A DNA stretch of 64,000 nucleotides from Lepeophtheirus salmonis (taxonomy: Eukaryota; Arthropoda; Copepoda; Siphonostomatoida; Caligidae): contig NC_052131.2 of the NCBI RefSeq assembly GCF_016086655.4, positions 36,891,705-36,955,704 on the forward strand. Reading direction: 5' to 3'. The notes under the pieces are model-generated. The model had not been told where the DNA came from and did no database searches. It saw nothing but the letters and a program-made list of their open reading frames with translations. Every line of letters begins with the position of its first letter. The first letter of the stretch is position 1. The translations under genes were made by a program, and so were the position numbers. Below are positions 23,461-35,636 of this stretch, in pieces.

Positions 23461-25799
23461 TCTTATTAATAGCCTTTGCATAAATAAGGCCTATATTACT
23501 TTTAAAAAAACATAGGAAAGGTATACAATTATACCTTGTAAATATATATAATTAGTGAATTGTTTATATGTATGAGGTAGAATAATTGCTGATCATTTTC
23601 TAAACTTAATTGTCAATTAAGAGTATGTCAATCAATTTAATAATAAATAAAATAAGTGACGTCATAATCTTTATGTATAATATATGTGCATTGCAACCAT
23701 TCCTGCAAAGAATAAAGAGTTTTTCAGAAATTAAAAAGCTCATTGTTACTTTTTTGTATCCTGCAAACTTTCGTCAAAAAAGAAATAGAAAAAGATACAT
23801 AATAAGTTAGTAAAAGTACACTGTCCAACAAAATCACACTTTTTTTATGTACAAGAACAGCATATGTACAATTTGATCAATATGCTCAAAATTCATTTTT
23901 TAGCATATTCTTAAAAATAAAAAATATTATTAATTTTATAATCATATAGTCAAAAATATATATTTTTGTAAGTTAAAAATCATAGTGAGAAACGCTTAGA
24001 ACGATTCGGGTGACTACATGCATCTTCGTAATTTTTATTCAAAAATTATTCTCCCATTGATGGGTCCAAGATTTGCAAATTAAACGATTCTTTGTAAAGC
24101 CAGGGTTTTACAAAAATGTAACACAGTAGAGAGCAAATGAAGAATTGGTTCAGTAGATTCAAGTCTTACTATTCCACCAGTAACATAAAAATTATTCCAA
24201 TTTCAGATCAGCAAACCTACTTGCGTAGTTGTTTGTTTATTGATTTGGAAAAGCTATTGTCTCTGAAATTTTGACTGGATACGCCTATATTTAGCGAAGA
24301 TAACAATAATTGTGAGTAGTTTGTATTAAAAGAATTTCTTGAAATATACCCATTATTTTCAAGAAAATTAAAATACTTTAGGAAAACTCAAAGAAAAGAT
24401 TAAGATATGTCTGATTTCAAAAGAAGATTATATATTTTAGAAGATAAAAGTGAGGTAAGGAATATGTAATTTGATCAATTGCATCGTTGCCATAAATAAC
24501 GACGAATTGAGACAAGAATATAGCAGTGTGTGTTGAGATTTAATTAAAAAGAAAGACATTGAAGAAAATGATTAAATCTTATGATGCAAGATGAATTCAT
24601 AAAAGAGAAAATAAATTACTAGGTGTAAGAATATTATGGATTAATATAACATTCGATGGGATTAATCTTATCATTCCAAATACTGCGATGCAATTTTAAA
24701 TTTAATGAAATTTGTGAGACACTGTGAATTAACAATCAAATTTAATGGTAACACCATTTAAGTTACAATCCTTATAAGTCCTGAGATTGCTCCTCAGTTG
24801 AAAAACTTGTCAAAAACTTGGAATATTTTCAAAAGATTTCCCGAGGGTATCTTATAACACCATTGAAATTAAATCCAAATTTATCCTCAACCATTTAATC
24901 AAGAAATATAACTGTGTTTTTAATTATTGTGAAAAATTAAAGCAAATGACTAGTCCTCCAATAAAAATTGAAATTTATCGTAATGCTGAAGATTATACAA
25001 CGTTCAAGATTACTACTGCGAAACAATTCCCTTTCCTTGAAGGGAATCAATCAGAAGAAGTATTAACTATAAAAAAATCCTAAGTATTATTCATCCAGAA
25101 CCAAGTGTTATGTAATGGTCTTCCCTATCAATGATGGTTCTAATATCCGAATGGTAGAGTACTGAGACTCGTAACTTATTTGAGACGATTGAACTGATAT
25201 GTTATCCTTTTCGATCTGTTAAAGATATTGCTCAATCTGTTTCAAATGAAAGTAAATTGTTTGGTGTGACGACCTGTCTATGTTGTCGGTCGGGGTCACC
25301 TGAAGGTTTTCCTTCTTCGTCGGAAGAAATACTTTACGGTCTACCCCTCTCCATTCCTGGTGCAATGATACATCTGTACAAACTCTAACCGACTTAAATT
25401 CACATACCTCAACGTTACTTCCTCACCCCACCATTCATCTATATTACATTTGATTAGTTATTCCTTATCTGTTTAAAAGCCACTACCGGCACCATAAAGA
25501 AGTCACCACATTGGTACATTAAATTGTAAAACGGATTATCTTCAGATACTTTTGAACTAGAAAAGTCGAATTTGAAGAACCACTACGAGGAAAATTCCGA
25601 TATTGTCGAGCTCCAATGGGCATTTGTATTTCTAACGATGGTTTTGTGCAAAGACAGATGCTGTTTCATGTAGAATCAAGAAAGTAAAAAGATTGTGGAT
25701 ATAAAAACTACTCAAGTGTTTGGACTTACCCGGTTCTTCCCGAACTCCCAATGAGCAATTGCTGCAAACTTTAATCCATTTACGACTAGTAAAGAAGTT
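23461..25799. other. AT-rich region upstream of a LINE relic
   Basis: No supported gene. 24.9-25.8 kb has more even base composition and may be the decayed 5' part of the retroelement whose RNase H follows, but no reverse transcriptase motif such as YADD was found. Confidence 0.35.
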
Positions 25800-26245
25800 T
25801 TAAAATGTAAAGGAACCATCATCAAAGGAATGAGTGAGAAAAATATGTACAAAGGACGTTCTGACATTACAGGAAATGAATTAACAGACCATCTTGCGAA
25901 GAGGGATACTGAGAGCCAAAACCAATTTGCTATTGGGACGCCTCCAAGCTACATAAAGAAGACTTCTTCTATCAATATTGGTGTGACCGATATAAAAACG
26001 ATCAAAGTATGGAACATACACATTCTATGCTGAATAAGCTAAAGTCAAAGTGTATCAACCTCAGAAGAGAAAAATTGAGACTCATTGTACACTAGACATG
26101 GCCGTTTTCTAACACACCTAAGCAAGTGGAAACACATAAGCTCAACGTCCAATGTATGTATGGAAGAACTTCAAAGTGAAGACCATCTCATCTTACGAGA
26201 AACATTAGGCAATGAATGAGGAAAACGAAGACCTTCGTATTTTAA
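25800..26245 (+). pseudogene. Non-LTR retrotransposon RNase H relic
   Basis: The frame from 25830 reads DITGNELTDHLAKRDTESQN, matching the RNase H 'H.G..GNE.AD.LAK..' block of Jockey/R1-type LINEs. Further on, in broken frames, come KLRLIVH, HGRFLTHLSKWKHI and SEDHLILRE, corresponding to the usual post-RNase H 'TGH..L..HL......C..C...E...H.L..C' end. Stops at about 26030 and 26095 break it. The reverse transcriptase part is not recognisable. Confidence 0.65.
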
Positions 26246-26842
26246 AATTTATGAAAGGTAAAAAAATATTCTCCAACAAAATTTTAATGTAAACTAGGTT
26301 TTAGAATCCACCTTAGTAGCACAAATACCCCGTTTTGTGGCCGTGTTTGTTGCCTTATATTACTAAATATTTTATTTTATGTATGTATGGCAAGCAGTAA
26401 TAAATATTTAATTAACTAACCTAACCAAGACTCGTACCAATGACGTCACCAGAAATAGAAAGAGAGATCTATTCAATACATCTGCTGTACTTGTCCAGCC
26501 ATATTCTTGTTGCCTAACCGTGTTCTAGTAACATTGGCAAGGATTTCCTGATGACAGATGTTGGGTGTACAAAATATTTTAGAAGAATATGTCGCGTACC
26601 TGCTACAAATCAGTGACTAGAAATATCTACCAAGTATTTCAGAACATGGACAATGTACATGCATAGTTAATGAAATATTGATCATTTATAGGACAATATT
26701 CAACCTGCAAAAAGTATTTATAAAATTTTTAACTACAATGCATAATCTCTGAGTAAAATCAAATTGTTAAATGGGGCTCTAATTGAGAACGACTCTGTTA
26801 AATTTGTTTAGTTTTTATATATCAAAATGGGATAATTATATG
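26246..26842. other. AT-rich intergenic sequence
   Basis: No gene or clear repeat boundary seen. Confidence 0.4.
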
Positions 26843-26844
26843 TA

Positions 26845-27435
26845 CGAGAGTCGATCGATTGAAAAGTCCGTGCAAATCCCAAAAGATGGCACTATTGGAG
26901 TGTATCCAGGTATGTTTAGCTAGTAGCATCTCTTAAAAGAACACACACGAACTTTCCACCAGATTGGTCTATTTATGTATGTTTGGCATTCGTTTGAATC
27001 GAGGAAGTGGATTGATCTAAAAAAAAAGACCCACAAGAATTTCGTATGGTGATTGAACATTACTTTATGGAAGGCAAAACACTAAAAAAAAGCTTAATAA
27101 ATATTGTAATGAGGACTCTGCACATTCGATTAGGATAGTTTATAAGTGGTTTCAAAAAATTTCGGAGTGGCCATATGAGCACAAATGACGCTAAACGTAC
27201 TGGATGGCCTATTGAGGTTACTACTCCAGAAAAATATAAAATCCATGACTTGGTAATGGATGACAGAAGAATGAAGGTGCTTGAGATTGCTAGTGATGTG
27301 GGCATCTCGAGTTGGAGCCCTATTTCCATTAATTAAAAGAGTAAAATAAAGAGATGCAACATTCTAAACATAACCTCGATACGCGCCAGTTGTACAATCT
27401 CTCGAACTTTGCACGGACTTTTAAGACGACCCTCG
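26845..27435 (+). mobile_element. Internally deleted mariner element with TA target duplication
   Basis: The ends 'cgagagtcgatcgattgaaa...agtccgtgcaaa' and, inverted, 'cgagggtcgtcttaaaagtccgtgcaaag' form imperfect terminal inverted repeats of about 30 bases flanked by TA on both sides (26843-26844, 27436-27437). The interior encodes the mariner N-terminus: EFRMVIEHYFMEGKTLKKSL, a frameshift after 27138, then KKFRSGHMSTNDAKRTGWP and KIHDLVMDDRRMKVLEIASD up to a stop near 27335. The catalytic domain is missing (591 bp against about 1.3 kb for complete mariners), so it is nonautonomous. Confidence 0.85.
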
Positions 27436-27765
27436 TATGATGTATTGTATAGCAATTCAATTCATAATTTATATGTTAAAATCTACCAGATGGTAAATTT
27501 CAAATCAGAAAAATGTTAGAAGTTCAAATCATTTTGATTCTAATATTTCAAGTATACATTAAACTATTTATTTATCGTTTCTGCCAGTCTATGCAGATCT
27601 AACAAACACTAATGGAACTTAGTTATAATATGTATGTATGTACATACCGTACAAAATTAATTAATTGACCTTCCCAATCTCATAAAATATTCAAAGCTCA
27701 TAATGAAAGAGTTACTTTTAATGTAACTTGTGAGTGAGAAAATTTGATGTAATCGCGTTGAACGC

Positions 27766-27773
27766 TATAAATA
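27766..27773 (+). promoter_or_regulatory. TATA box of the small membrane-protein gene
   Basis: TATAAATA lies 54 bases before the start codon at 27820. An initiator-like 'actcaaa' about 28 bases downstream would place transcription start near 27794, giving a short leader. Confidence 0.5.
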
Positions 27774-27819
27774 CAAAAACACACATTAGTACTCAAATAG
27801 TAGGAGGAAAATAGACATT

Positions 27820-30800
27820 ATGAATGGGGGATTATTGGAAACTTCTGGAACAACGAATTGTATGCTAAATAAGGGTAAGTTCTATTTAATATTGTAAACA
27901 TGGTAATAAAAACTTAAAATCGGATTTTTACCCGGGCAATTTAATATCCGCGTGTAATTTTTAGTTATATAGTCTTAATTATTAAGAACCTTCGGAAGTA
28001 CTGTCACAGTGATGATGTAAAAAAGTACTTGACGCCGTCAAAAAAGTAGCAAAATTTGACCAAAACATTGTAATAGTAGAAATTTTTATTGCAATATAAT
28101 AAATTGTTACAATCATTTTATCAATTTAGAGATGCCAATGGTTTATAATGGGGCTTTTTTAAATAGATTATGTTATGAAGTATATTAATATTTATGCCCA
28201 TTCATATTTATACAGAAAAACTGATGGTAAAAAATCTAAATGGCTTTCGTGGTAAGATGGATATAATATATTTTTGAATATCCGAGTACTTTTCGCTTTA
28301 TAATTCATGGCGGCAATGGATTGATCCTTTCCTTCTTCTTCTTCTCCTCTTCCTCCTCCAATACTCGAACTCAATCCTCCCTTTACTCGAATAACTGAAT
28401 ATTTTTTACCTCAAAATGTCGGGGAAAATGCAAATAAAGGTCGAAAATGCACAAAAAAAAAAAGCAAATAAATTTTATTTGCATAATTTGGACATCACTA
28501 TTGATAAGAAACCAATTTATTAATAATTACCCATACATTTTGAATCTTTTAGTCAAATAAGACGGCAAATATTTGATACCTACATTGAATCTTGCAATTT
28601 TACCTCCTCAACAAAACAGAAACTAGAATTCCCCTAAAATCAAATAAAGTTATGTACCTTAATTTGCCCAAAGTTATGGTGGATTTTGCATTTGTTACGT
28701 TTTGTGTTACCTTGACGTCTTAAAATTCAATGGTCTCCTACTGTGACCATATAAGTTTTTTTTTGTTAGGAACACTTCAAAAAAAAATCCGTTAGGAAAT
28801 AACGAGGCCATGTTCATTTCTTCCATTGAAATTTAAAAATTCATTAGTATATATTTAATCCATGTAGCGATATACACTTGATGAGCGATTACAAATATAT
28901 TATCAAAATAACCGTTCAATTGTCGCAACTTTAAGAGCATAAAATTACTTGAGTGATGAATCTCATTTTTGGCTCAATGGGTTTGTCAATAAGCAAAATA
29001 GGCACTATTGGTCACACATCTTTTTCCGATACATACCTAATCTCAAATTGATTTATTTTAATCGGCCGCCATTGGCCTCACAGATGGCGACAAGATTTCT
29101 TGCAAAAAGAGTGGCAAGTATTGCGAATGAAGTCCTGGCATCCCACTCCTCGTCGACGGAGGCCTTCGTGGCTTCAAAGTTCAAGTGACGGATGTTATAG
29201 GCCCTCCTCTCTATGAGTGCCCGGAAAGAAAAGTCGAAGGGATTACTGTAGGGTGGTCACATTCTCTTGTCCCAGAAGACGACGTTGTAAGCTAAGAAAG
29301 TCTGAGTAATTTTTGCAGAGTAAGCCGAAGCCCCATATTGCTAAAAAATGACCTGCCGTTGGGGAAATTTGCTTGGACCCAGGGAACAGTTTGGGCTTGA
29401 AAATGTCGACTTACATTACTCCCGTGAGCCTGCAACCCTACAGGAACCAGCTCAGGGTCGTCTTTGAGGACATACACACTAATGAAGGTTTTTTTTTACG
29501 GAGTCCTCCTTACTCTCTATGGTTTCTTTGTGGTCTAGCCTCTTCTTAATATTGTAGATGGTCTTACGAGCCATTCCCGTCAGCCTGGCCACTACTGTTG
29601 AAATGTGACCAAAAAAAAGAATAGTTGATGCTCTAAGCATTGAATCTCGCTGCTATGGCATTTCTCGTCCGATTTAAAAAATTCAAATAGCAGCAGGTGA
29701 TTGAAATGCATGACTACCTATACAATTACAGACAATTCAAATTTCCTCACACAGAACTCTCAAATCAATATAATACAAGTGTGTAAGTTTCAAGTTTCTA
29801 CCTGGGATAACACTATGTATATGCCTTGAGTTTTACTTGCTGGGATTTCTCCATTTCCCCCAATTCTTTAATTATTTTTTATATGTACTTAAGGGAACAG
29901 GACACTTGCAAACACCCCTGGACCACAAATCACGGTCACCAATTTGAACCACAATCAACTCTTCACTGTCTCTGTACTGCTTATTTATTGCTGAAAAAAT
30001 GAGATAATATGTAAACTTTACATTGATCTTTGTGTAGCTCTTAGAATAGTCTACACTCTGCCTGTTACAGTTGCCTCCACAGAGACGAGCTTTTCCATGC
30101 TCAAATAGATTAAAACATGCTCTAGGGTTGTTAAAAGATCGAATGTTTTGTTGTACAATCTCTATTTATTTTTAAGGGGTAAAATGCTGGTGGGTAGATG
30201 GTTCAGGGGTAAAAGAACTAACTGTATTTAAGTTTGCGTGTTATATTATGTCAATGATTTAGAGTGAGTTCTAGTCCGACCCAGCTTCGTGTCTAATAAA
30301 AATCCCTAATCTTTTCTCCTACACTCTGTAATAACTTATTTACTTATTTCTGACGATGAGCCTACAATGTCTCATTTAAAAGATATATATTATCTAAACA
30401 TCACAGATTGAAGGAGAAGTCTAAAAGGGATAGATAAGGAAACTTTACTACGTATGAATCATATTGTGCTTTGTTCATAGAATATAATAGGAAATCATCT
30501 ACTTACTTCCAGTTGACAACTAATTATTATTATTATTATGTTGTTAGCTCACTGCCTTTGTTCCTTTATTTCCATTTCCTCCATCCAGAATAAATAATAT
30601 TATATTGTGCAGAAATCATTTTCTTTTTGTGGACAAACACCGGCCTAAAATCAAAACGGCCAAACTTTCCAAGTTCGTGGTCTAACTGTAACCCTTGTGA
30701 TATTTATTATATCATGCAAGCTTTCCTCTGAAAAGAAACCTAAAAAAAGGCCCAAAATCAGGTAGTAGTTATCCAATTTTACCCATTTATGAAATTATTA

Positions 30801-33387
30801 TTCAAAAATAATGGTTGAGAATTGCCAGCACCTCTTCTAGGACTGCTCGAGGATACTGAGAGTCCATATAATCCTAGAGTAAAAGATTAAAAATGAAAGC
30901 GGGGTGGATGTGACCATACATACAGGACTGGATGATCTTTACCCCAAGTCAATATACATCGCATTTTGAAATATACTTTTTAATCACACGTGTTTTGAGC
31001 ATAGTGTATGCTATTATATGTAAAGGAAGAAGCCTTCGAATGTCACCCAAGTGTTCGTTTCTCCTTAACCAGCCCATTAAATCACATTTAAAAATATCTA
31101 AACTTTGATTTCTTGAATTTTTTGTAAGTACCATCGGAACAGAATGCTAAAATCTCATTTTTAGCGTTCAAAAATAAATTCCGTTCCGTTCATTGAATAC
31201 GTGTTCAAATTTGCATTCTGTTCACAGCCCTGCTTTTATGTAAGGCTGTAAATTGCTTACATTTTTGTATATAAAAATAACATGGTAACCCTGACAATTT
31301 TAAGAATTTTGAAGAAGAGAGAACTTATTTGTCATATAATGTTTCATTCAATTAATGAAAATATACTGAAGTCCCACTTCGAATCAAACAAGTTCATATG
31401 TAAGAATGTCTCCTTTATCGATCATCAATTCTACTCAAAGTCTAACAAGTACTTTCACTTATGAGCCTTTCATAAGCTTATAATGATCCTCAGTATAATA
31501 ATTTGATTTTAAGGATATTAATATTTTGAATTTAACAATTAAACAAGGTATTGCCCGGTTCAGGCTCAGTGGTTCTATAGTTCCTGGTCTCGGTTCTTTC
31601 ATTTCAACGATCTCGGTTCAACTTTATCGGTCTGATTTCCAGTCGTCGGTCTCGGTTCTTTTTTATACAGGCTAAGTTTGGCAAAAGGTATTTAAAACAA
31701 GTGGCGTCGCTAGAAAAATGCAGGCTCATGAAATGATATTAGATACAAACAAGGTCGTAGCTACCTTATACACAGAGTACCTAGTGCCACAAGTTCCAGC
31801 GGTGGTCCCGATAACTAAGGTTGCTTAGGAGAATGGCTTTCAAAGTAGGGCCGTGAGGATAGGCCATCGCAGGAAGATGGATAATTGAGGGTTGCTTTCA
31901 GTCTACACATACATAGAATAAATGTTTCGTATAAAAGGGACCTCAGCTAAAAATGTATTTGTGTAGGGGGGTCTTTATTTTTTCTTTGTCTGACTTACAT
32001 GGAGTTACACGAAAATCCTCAATGTCTTTTGTTGTCAGCTGTAAATTCCCTCCTTTGGCTTTATAGGTAATGGACCATGGCTATTTCATAGCCTATTCTT
32101 TTTGATAAATAAATGAAGTAACAAGTTATTCTTTAACTTGTTCTCCGATTCCAAAAGGACAAGAAGGTCTTACTATTTTTTGGAATTATATAATGACATT
32201 TTGGCTATCATATAGAATACAAATGTATAGCTACGCTCTAATAAAATATTACTGGCCAATATTATAATTGAGTATGGAATAAAATTGGATTTTAATATTA
32301 TGAAATATATGTACCTATATTTAATTCATTTAAAAAGTTGTGGAGAAATAATATATAGTCTGGGATTACTTAAGAAGTAAATAGCAGTTGGCATGATTGA
32401 CTTATTTGAATAACTACCAGATGATTTCCGGCCTTTTCCCCGTTTCTTTGTGTTACTTGATGCAATAAAAGTAACGTCGTGCTATCTAAGCGCAGCGGCC
32501 AAGTAAAATCCTTATCTAGGTTAATAGAAATACAAGGTTATACCATAACATGTGTATAACAAATGTTTGACTTCCCCCATGCTTTTAATATTGACGTCAT
32601 AGTAGATGAGTGGCTATGTGTTTTGTCAAAATATGTTTTTCTTGCCCAGGAGTCGGTAGGATACATCAGATTGAAAATTCTAGCAAGCCCGATAACATGA
32701 TGGTCTAACCTTAAGGACTCTAGGGAAAGAAGGGTTAAGGGAAGAATAAACAATTCAATCTAAAAACAAGGAAAACTACCGACCAATAATGTCGTGTTAT
32801 TGTTGTGACGTAGTCGCCCTTATCCTTCTCTTTCCACTAGGGGAAGATGCCCTGTTCAAACTAGCTGCGTGCCTGGAGGAACATGTACAAGCTTCTAATT
32901 TTAAGCCAATCAGAATTGAGAACTACTAAATCCTACCTTCTTTGCCTCGAGTGTCGACTCCTTGCCTAGAGTCCCTTAGTCTAACCTTGCATTTCTATTA
33001 ACCTTGATCCTTATCCCCTCTATACTTTCCTTTATCTTTTTCTTTATATATCATTTCCATTAAATGTTTTGGGAAGAGAGAAAATCCAAAAGGACTTAAA
33101 ATGAGCTATCTTACCATAATTTTCGTTTCTATATTTCAGCAAAATGTGGCTCTGGAGCTATTTCATCCATCAGCCTCAAGGAAATACTCCTTGTAATAGC
33201 TATTGTTGTCGTTGTGATTCTGACACTTATTGGAGGATCGAATTTACTAAGGAAATGTTATTTACATTCGAAAGAAAGTGAGGAGAAGGTAGACATTGAG
33301 CCAGAACCTGCTGAGTCAGAGAATCCGAAGATGGTGGATGATAATTTTAAAGTATCGCTTGAAAATTTAAATGTACAAGATATTTGA
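27820..33387 (+). CDS. Small single-pass membrane protein (100 residues), two exons
   Basis: Exon 1 is 27820-27874 (ATG, 18 codons plus one base) and ends in a consensus donor AAGG|GTAAGT. Exon 2 is 33140-33387, after 'atatttcag'. Phase 1 matches exactly, giving 100 residues ending in TGA. The short N-terminus has two cysteines (positions 14 and 21) and no signal peptide. Residues about 32-51 (ILLVIAIVVVVILTLIGGSN) are a strong membrane span, followed by LLRKCYLHSKES and an acidic tail rich in Glu and Pro. Positive charges after the span suggest N-out, C-in topology. The 5265-bp intron holds transposon relics (28.86-29.61 kb) and MITEs (32.5-33.0 kb). No family is recognised; additional small exons could be hidden in the intron. 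The coherent phase, TATA box and strong splice sites support a real gene. Confidence 0.6.
28860..29015 (+). pseudogene. IS630-like transposase fragment
   Basis: Broken frames give NNRSIVATLRA (from the N-terminal helix-turn-helix region) followed directly by SDESHFWLNGFVNKQNRHYW, the 'DE.HF.LNG.VN.QN.R.W' block of the catalytic domain. An internal deletion joins the two. It lies within the large intron of the small membrane-protein gene. Confidence 0.65.
29055..29610 (-). pseudogene. Tc1-like transposase, family B, frameshifted
   Basis: The minus strand reads MARKTIYNIKKRLDHKE from about 29573, then SLVYVLKDDPELVPVGLQAH (frames differ), VPWVQANFPNGRSFF near 29370, a degenerate 'WPPYS..PFDF' block near 29250, and KASVDEEWD then FARNLVAICEANGG at the 3' end. 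The order of blocks is that of a Tc1-like transposase with the middle partly deleted. Several frameshifts. Confidence 0.65.
29611..31279. other. Intronic AT-rich sequence
   Basis: No exon recognised. 30190-30280 contains 'tggttcaggggtaaaag' and 'gagttctagtccg', which look like Pol III A and B boxes about 75 bases apart. This is too far apart for an ordinary tRNA, so at most a tRNA-derived relic. Confidence 0.35.
31280..31500 (+). repeat. Short copy of the 'gtaaccctgacaatttgaag' family
   Basis: Starts 'ggtaaccctgacaatttt' and contains 'gatcatcaattctactcaa' and 'tctaacaagtactttcactt', as in the 8.69- and 22.4-kb copies. Confidence 0.55.
31545..31985 (+). repeat. 'TCGGTTC-ended' repeat family, 5' half
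   Basis: The left part has several 'tcggttc' words ('gtctcggttctttcatttca', 'ctcggttcaactttatcggt'), then segments shared with 7.33-7.51 kb and, inverted, 50.69-50.29 kb. The copy stops near 'gtaggggggtctttattt'. The other half of the element is absent here. Confidence 0.6.
32285..32460 (+). repeat. Dispersed repeat shared with 44.95 kb
   Basis: 'ggattttaatattatgaaat', 'ggattactt', 'aaatagcagttgg' and 'gatgatttc.ggccttttt' follow in the same order at 44945-45115. Both copies lie upstream of a copy of the MITE at 32.52/45.64 kb, so they may belong to one larger element. Confidence 0.55.
32518..33005. mobile_element. MITE with 'aaggttaatagaaatacaag' ends
   Basis: The left end 'aggttaatagaaatacaagg' (about 32519) is matched inverted by 'ccttgcatttctattaacct' (about 32985-33004). 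The interior 'gacgtcatagtagatgagtgg' and 'tgaaaattctagcaag' is found inverted in the 45.64-45.96-kb copy. The minus-strand frame at 32538-32753 is the same reading as the 45.7-kb plus frame and reflects repeat homology, not a gene. Confidence 0.65.
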
Positions 33388-33469
33388 AAAGTTTATTTTT
33401 AATATATACTATAAATTTATTATGCATATTATAAATCTTATTTTATTTGTGTGTCTGTGATAAAATAGG

Positions 33470-34515
33470 GGTTATCCACAAGGGAGCCCCCTAATTAATT
33501 AATTTGTACTTTTTTCTACGAAAATTTAATAATTTTTGGGAAAAGCAATTTTTTACAAAAATTTAATATTTGAATTTTTTTTCAAAAAAAAAATTAATTT
33601 TTTGTGAAAAACTGTGGATTTTTGATATTTCTTCCAAACAAATTAATGTTTGAAATTTCTTTAAAAAAAAATTAATTTTATAAGAATAGCTACGAATTTT
33701 TGAATTTTTTTATGTATAGCTGTGGATATTTGAAATTTTTTTCCAAAAAGTTTGACTTTTGAAATTTTTTTCCAAAAAATATAATATTTTGTTAATAGGG
33801 TTTTTTTGTAATTTTTTTCTTAAAAAATTTAATATTTAATTTTTTTTTTGAGAATCGCTTTAGACTTTTGAAATTGTTTCTAAAAATTTAATATTTTAAA
33901 ATTTTTCTTAAAAATTTATTTTTGAAATTTTTTGAGAATAGCTATGGATTTTAGAAATGTTTTCCAAATAAACTTAATTTATTGTAAATAGGGTTTTTTG
34001 GAATTTTTTTGTAAAAAATTTAAATATTTAAAAACAAATTCCAAAAAAATTATTTTTTTGTGCATAGCTATGGATGTATGAAATTTTTTTCTAATAAAAT
34101 TAATGTTTGAAATTTTTTTCCAAAAAAAATAATTATTCGTGAGAATAACTACGAATTTTTGATTTTTTTTTTTTGTAAATAGCTTTGAATTTTTGAAATT
34201 ATTTTCCAAAAAATTTATTTTTTGTGAATAGGGTTTTCGAAATTTTTTTTGAAGAAATTTATATTATGGGAAATGCTTATGAATTTTTGAAATTTTAAGT
34301 GAATGGCTGTGGATTTTTTTAATTATTTTCCATAAAATTTAATATTTGAAATTTAACTTCTTTAATTTTTTCCCCAAAAATGTAATTTTTTGTGAATAAC
34401 TCAGGATTATTCGAAAAAAAATTCCAAATATATTTAATTTCTGAAAAATCCAATACCCCCACCCTCCAAAAAAAAATAAAGATATATATATATATGTGAT
34501 CCTGTGGACGCCCTT
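33470..34515. mobile_element. AT-rich foldback-type element
   Basis: Starts with 'aggggttatccacaaggga' and ends with 'gatcctgtggacgccc', imperfect inverted GC-rich ends. The 900-base interior consists of alternating 'ttttgaaatttttttccaaa' and 'tgaatagctatggattttt' units. It begins about 85 bases after the stop of the small membrane-protein gene. No coding potential. Confidence 0.55.
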
Positions 34516-35429
34516 ATACTAATTCCTTAAATGCAATCATGAAAAATTACAATCAAACTATATTAGTTACACAATTACTTCAATTTCACTAAATTACATC
34601 CCATATGGGGTCCATGATTATTGATTTAAATGATTACTCAAGAAAGACTTTCACTTTCTGAATTACATCCATGCATAATAATATGAAATACAAAGTATAC
34701 ATTACTTACTTTGTTCCCGTTTTTATTCTATTGTTATACTCTACATAATATAGACAGCCAGCATAGCATTCTATTCTATTCTATTATATACTAACATGGA
34801 GTGAGTCCCTTTCAGAGCGCTCAACACAGGTTCTCCTTTACCTCCTTCTAGGTTGGGTATATTACTTTTATATAGTTCGTGCATGTCTGAATACATATGT
34901 TGCTGAATATGTGAGGCTCATTAATAATCGTTTGTAATTACTTCAATACTCCGCTCCGTACCGAGGTAAGAGAGATAATTCCATAAGTTAGTACGCTCTT
35001 CCCGACTTACTCTTTATCAATTATCCCCTCCAGTGGTGTTATCCATTTCATTTCACATTTGTAACCTTATATCCAAGTAGTATGTAATTGAATCCTTCGT
35101 ATTCGTTCCTCCTCCTAATTCCAAAATCAGTCACTCACTCATTGAAAAGAGCAATATAATCTTTATCGAGCTTAGATGAGTCTACGTTTAAATGAACTAT
35201 TTAACTTCAAATACACACATTTAAGTATGTTGTTATGTGTTAAGAAATTTTATTGAATATGTGATGAAACATAACAAAATGATAGAATGGATTGCTTGGT
35301 TTGAGTCTTATTCGAAGCATAGCTTATGTGCCTTCTGATTAATTAATACTTTGTTAGCCCTACATATTAGGTAGATATATAAATATTTCGTACCTAGCTT
35401 TTATTGATGCATTGAAGTTTGTTTTTGAA
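34516..35429. other. Intergenic sequence upstream of the transferrin-receptor-like gene
   Basis: A short 'ttctattctattctatta' run lies at about 34770. No exon or repeat recognised. Confidence 0.4.
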
Positions 35430-35465
35430 TATAAAGATTCGACGACACATGTGTTTAACATCAGT
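35430..35465 (+). promoter_or_regulatory. Probable core promoter: TATA box plus TCAGT initiator
   Basis: TATAAAG at 35430 is followed by TCAGT at 35461, the arthropod initiator consensus, with normal spacing (about 31-33 bases from TATA to the predicted +1 at 35463). The 5' leader would be about 174 nt before the ATG at 35637. Confidence 0.5.
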
Positions 35466-35636
35466 GGAGGTGATGACTTTGTATATGCAGTAACAATACT
35501 ACAATTATTATATAGTTATAATATTTTAACACTCACAAAACCATTTAAAAATGTTAAAATTGGAATTTATATCTGAATCATTTACATGAAAAGATTATAT
35601 GGCTTGAAGTGAAAAGACAGAGATCGAATATTTAAC

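Noticed and set aside
30185..30290. tRNA gene
   Set aside because: A-box-like and B-box-like words are about 75 bases apart and no acceptor stem or anticodon arm could be drawn.
32538..32753. Small protein gene on the minus strand, with a homologue at 45705-45947
   Set aside because: The two similar translations come from two copies of a MITE with inverted ends; the similarity is at DNA level and the frames are not conserved beyond the element.
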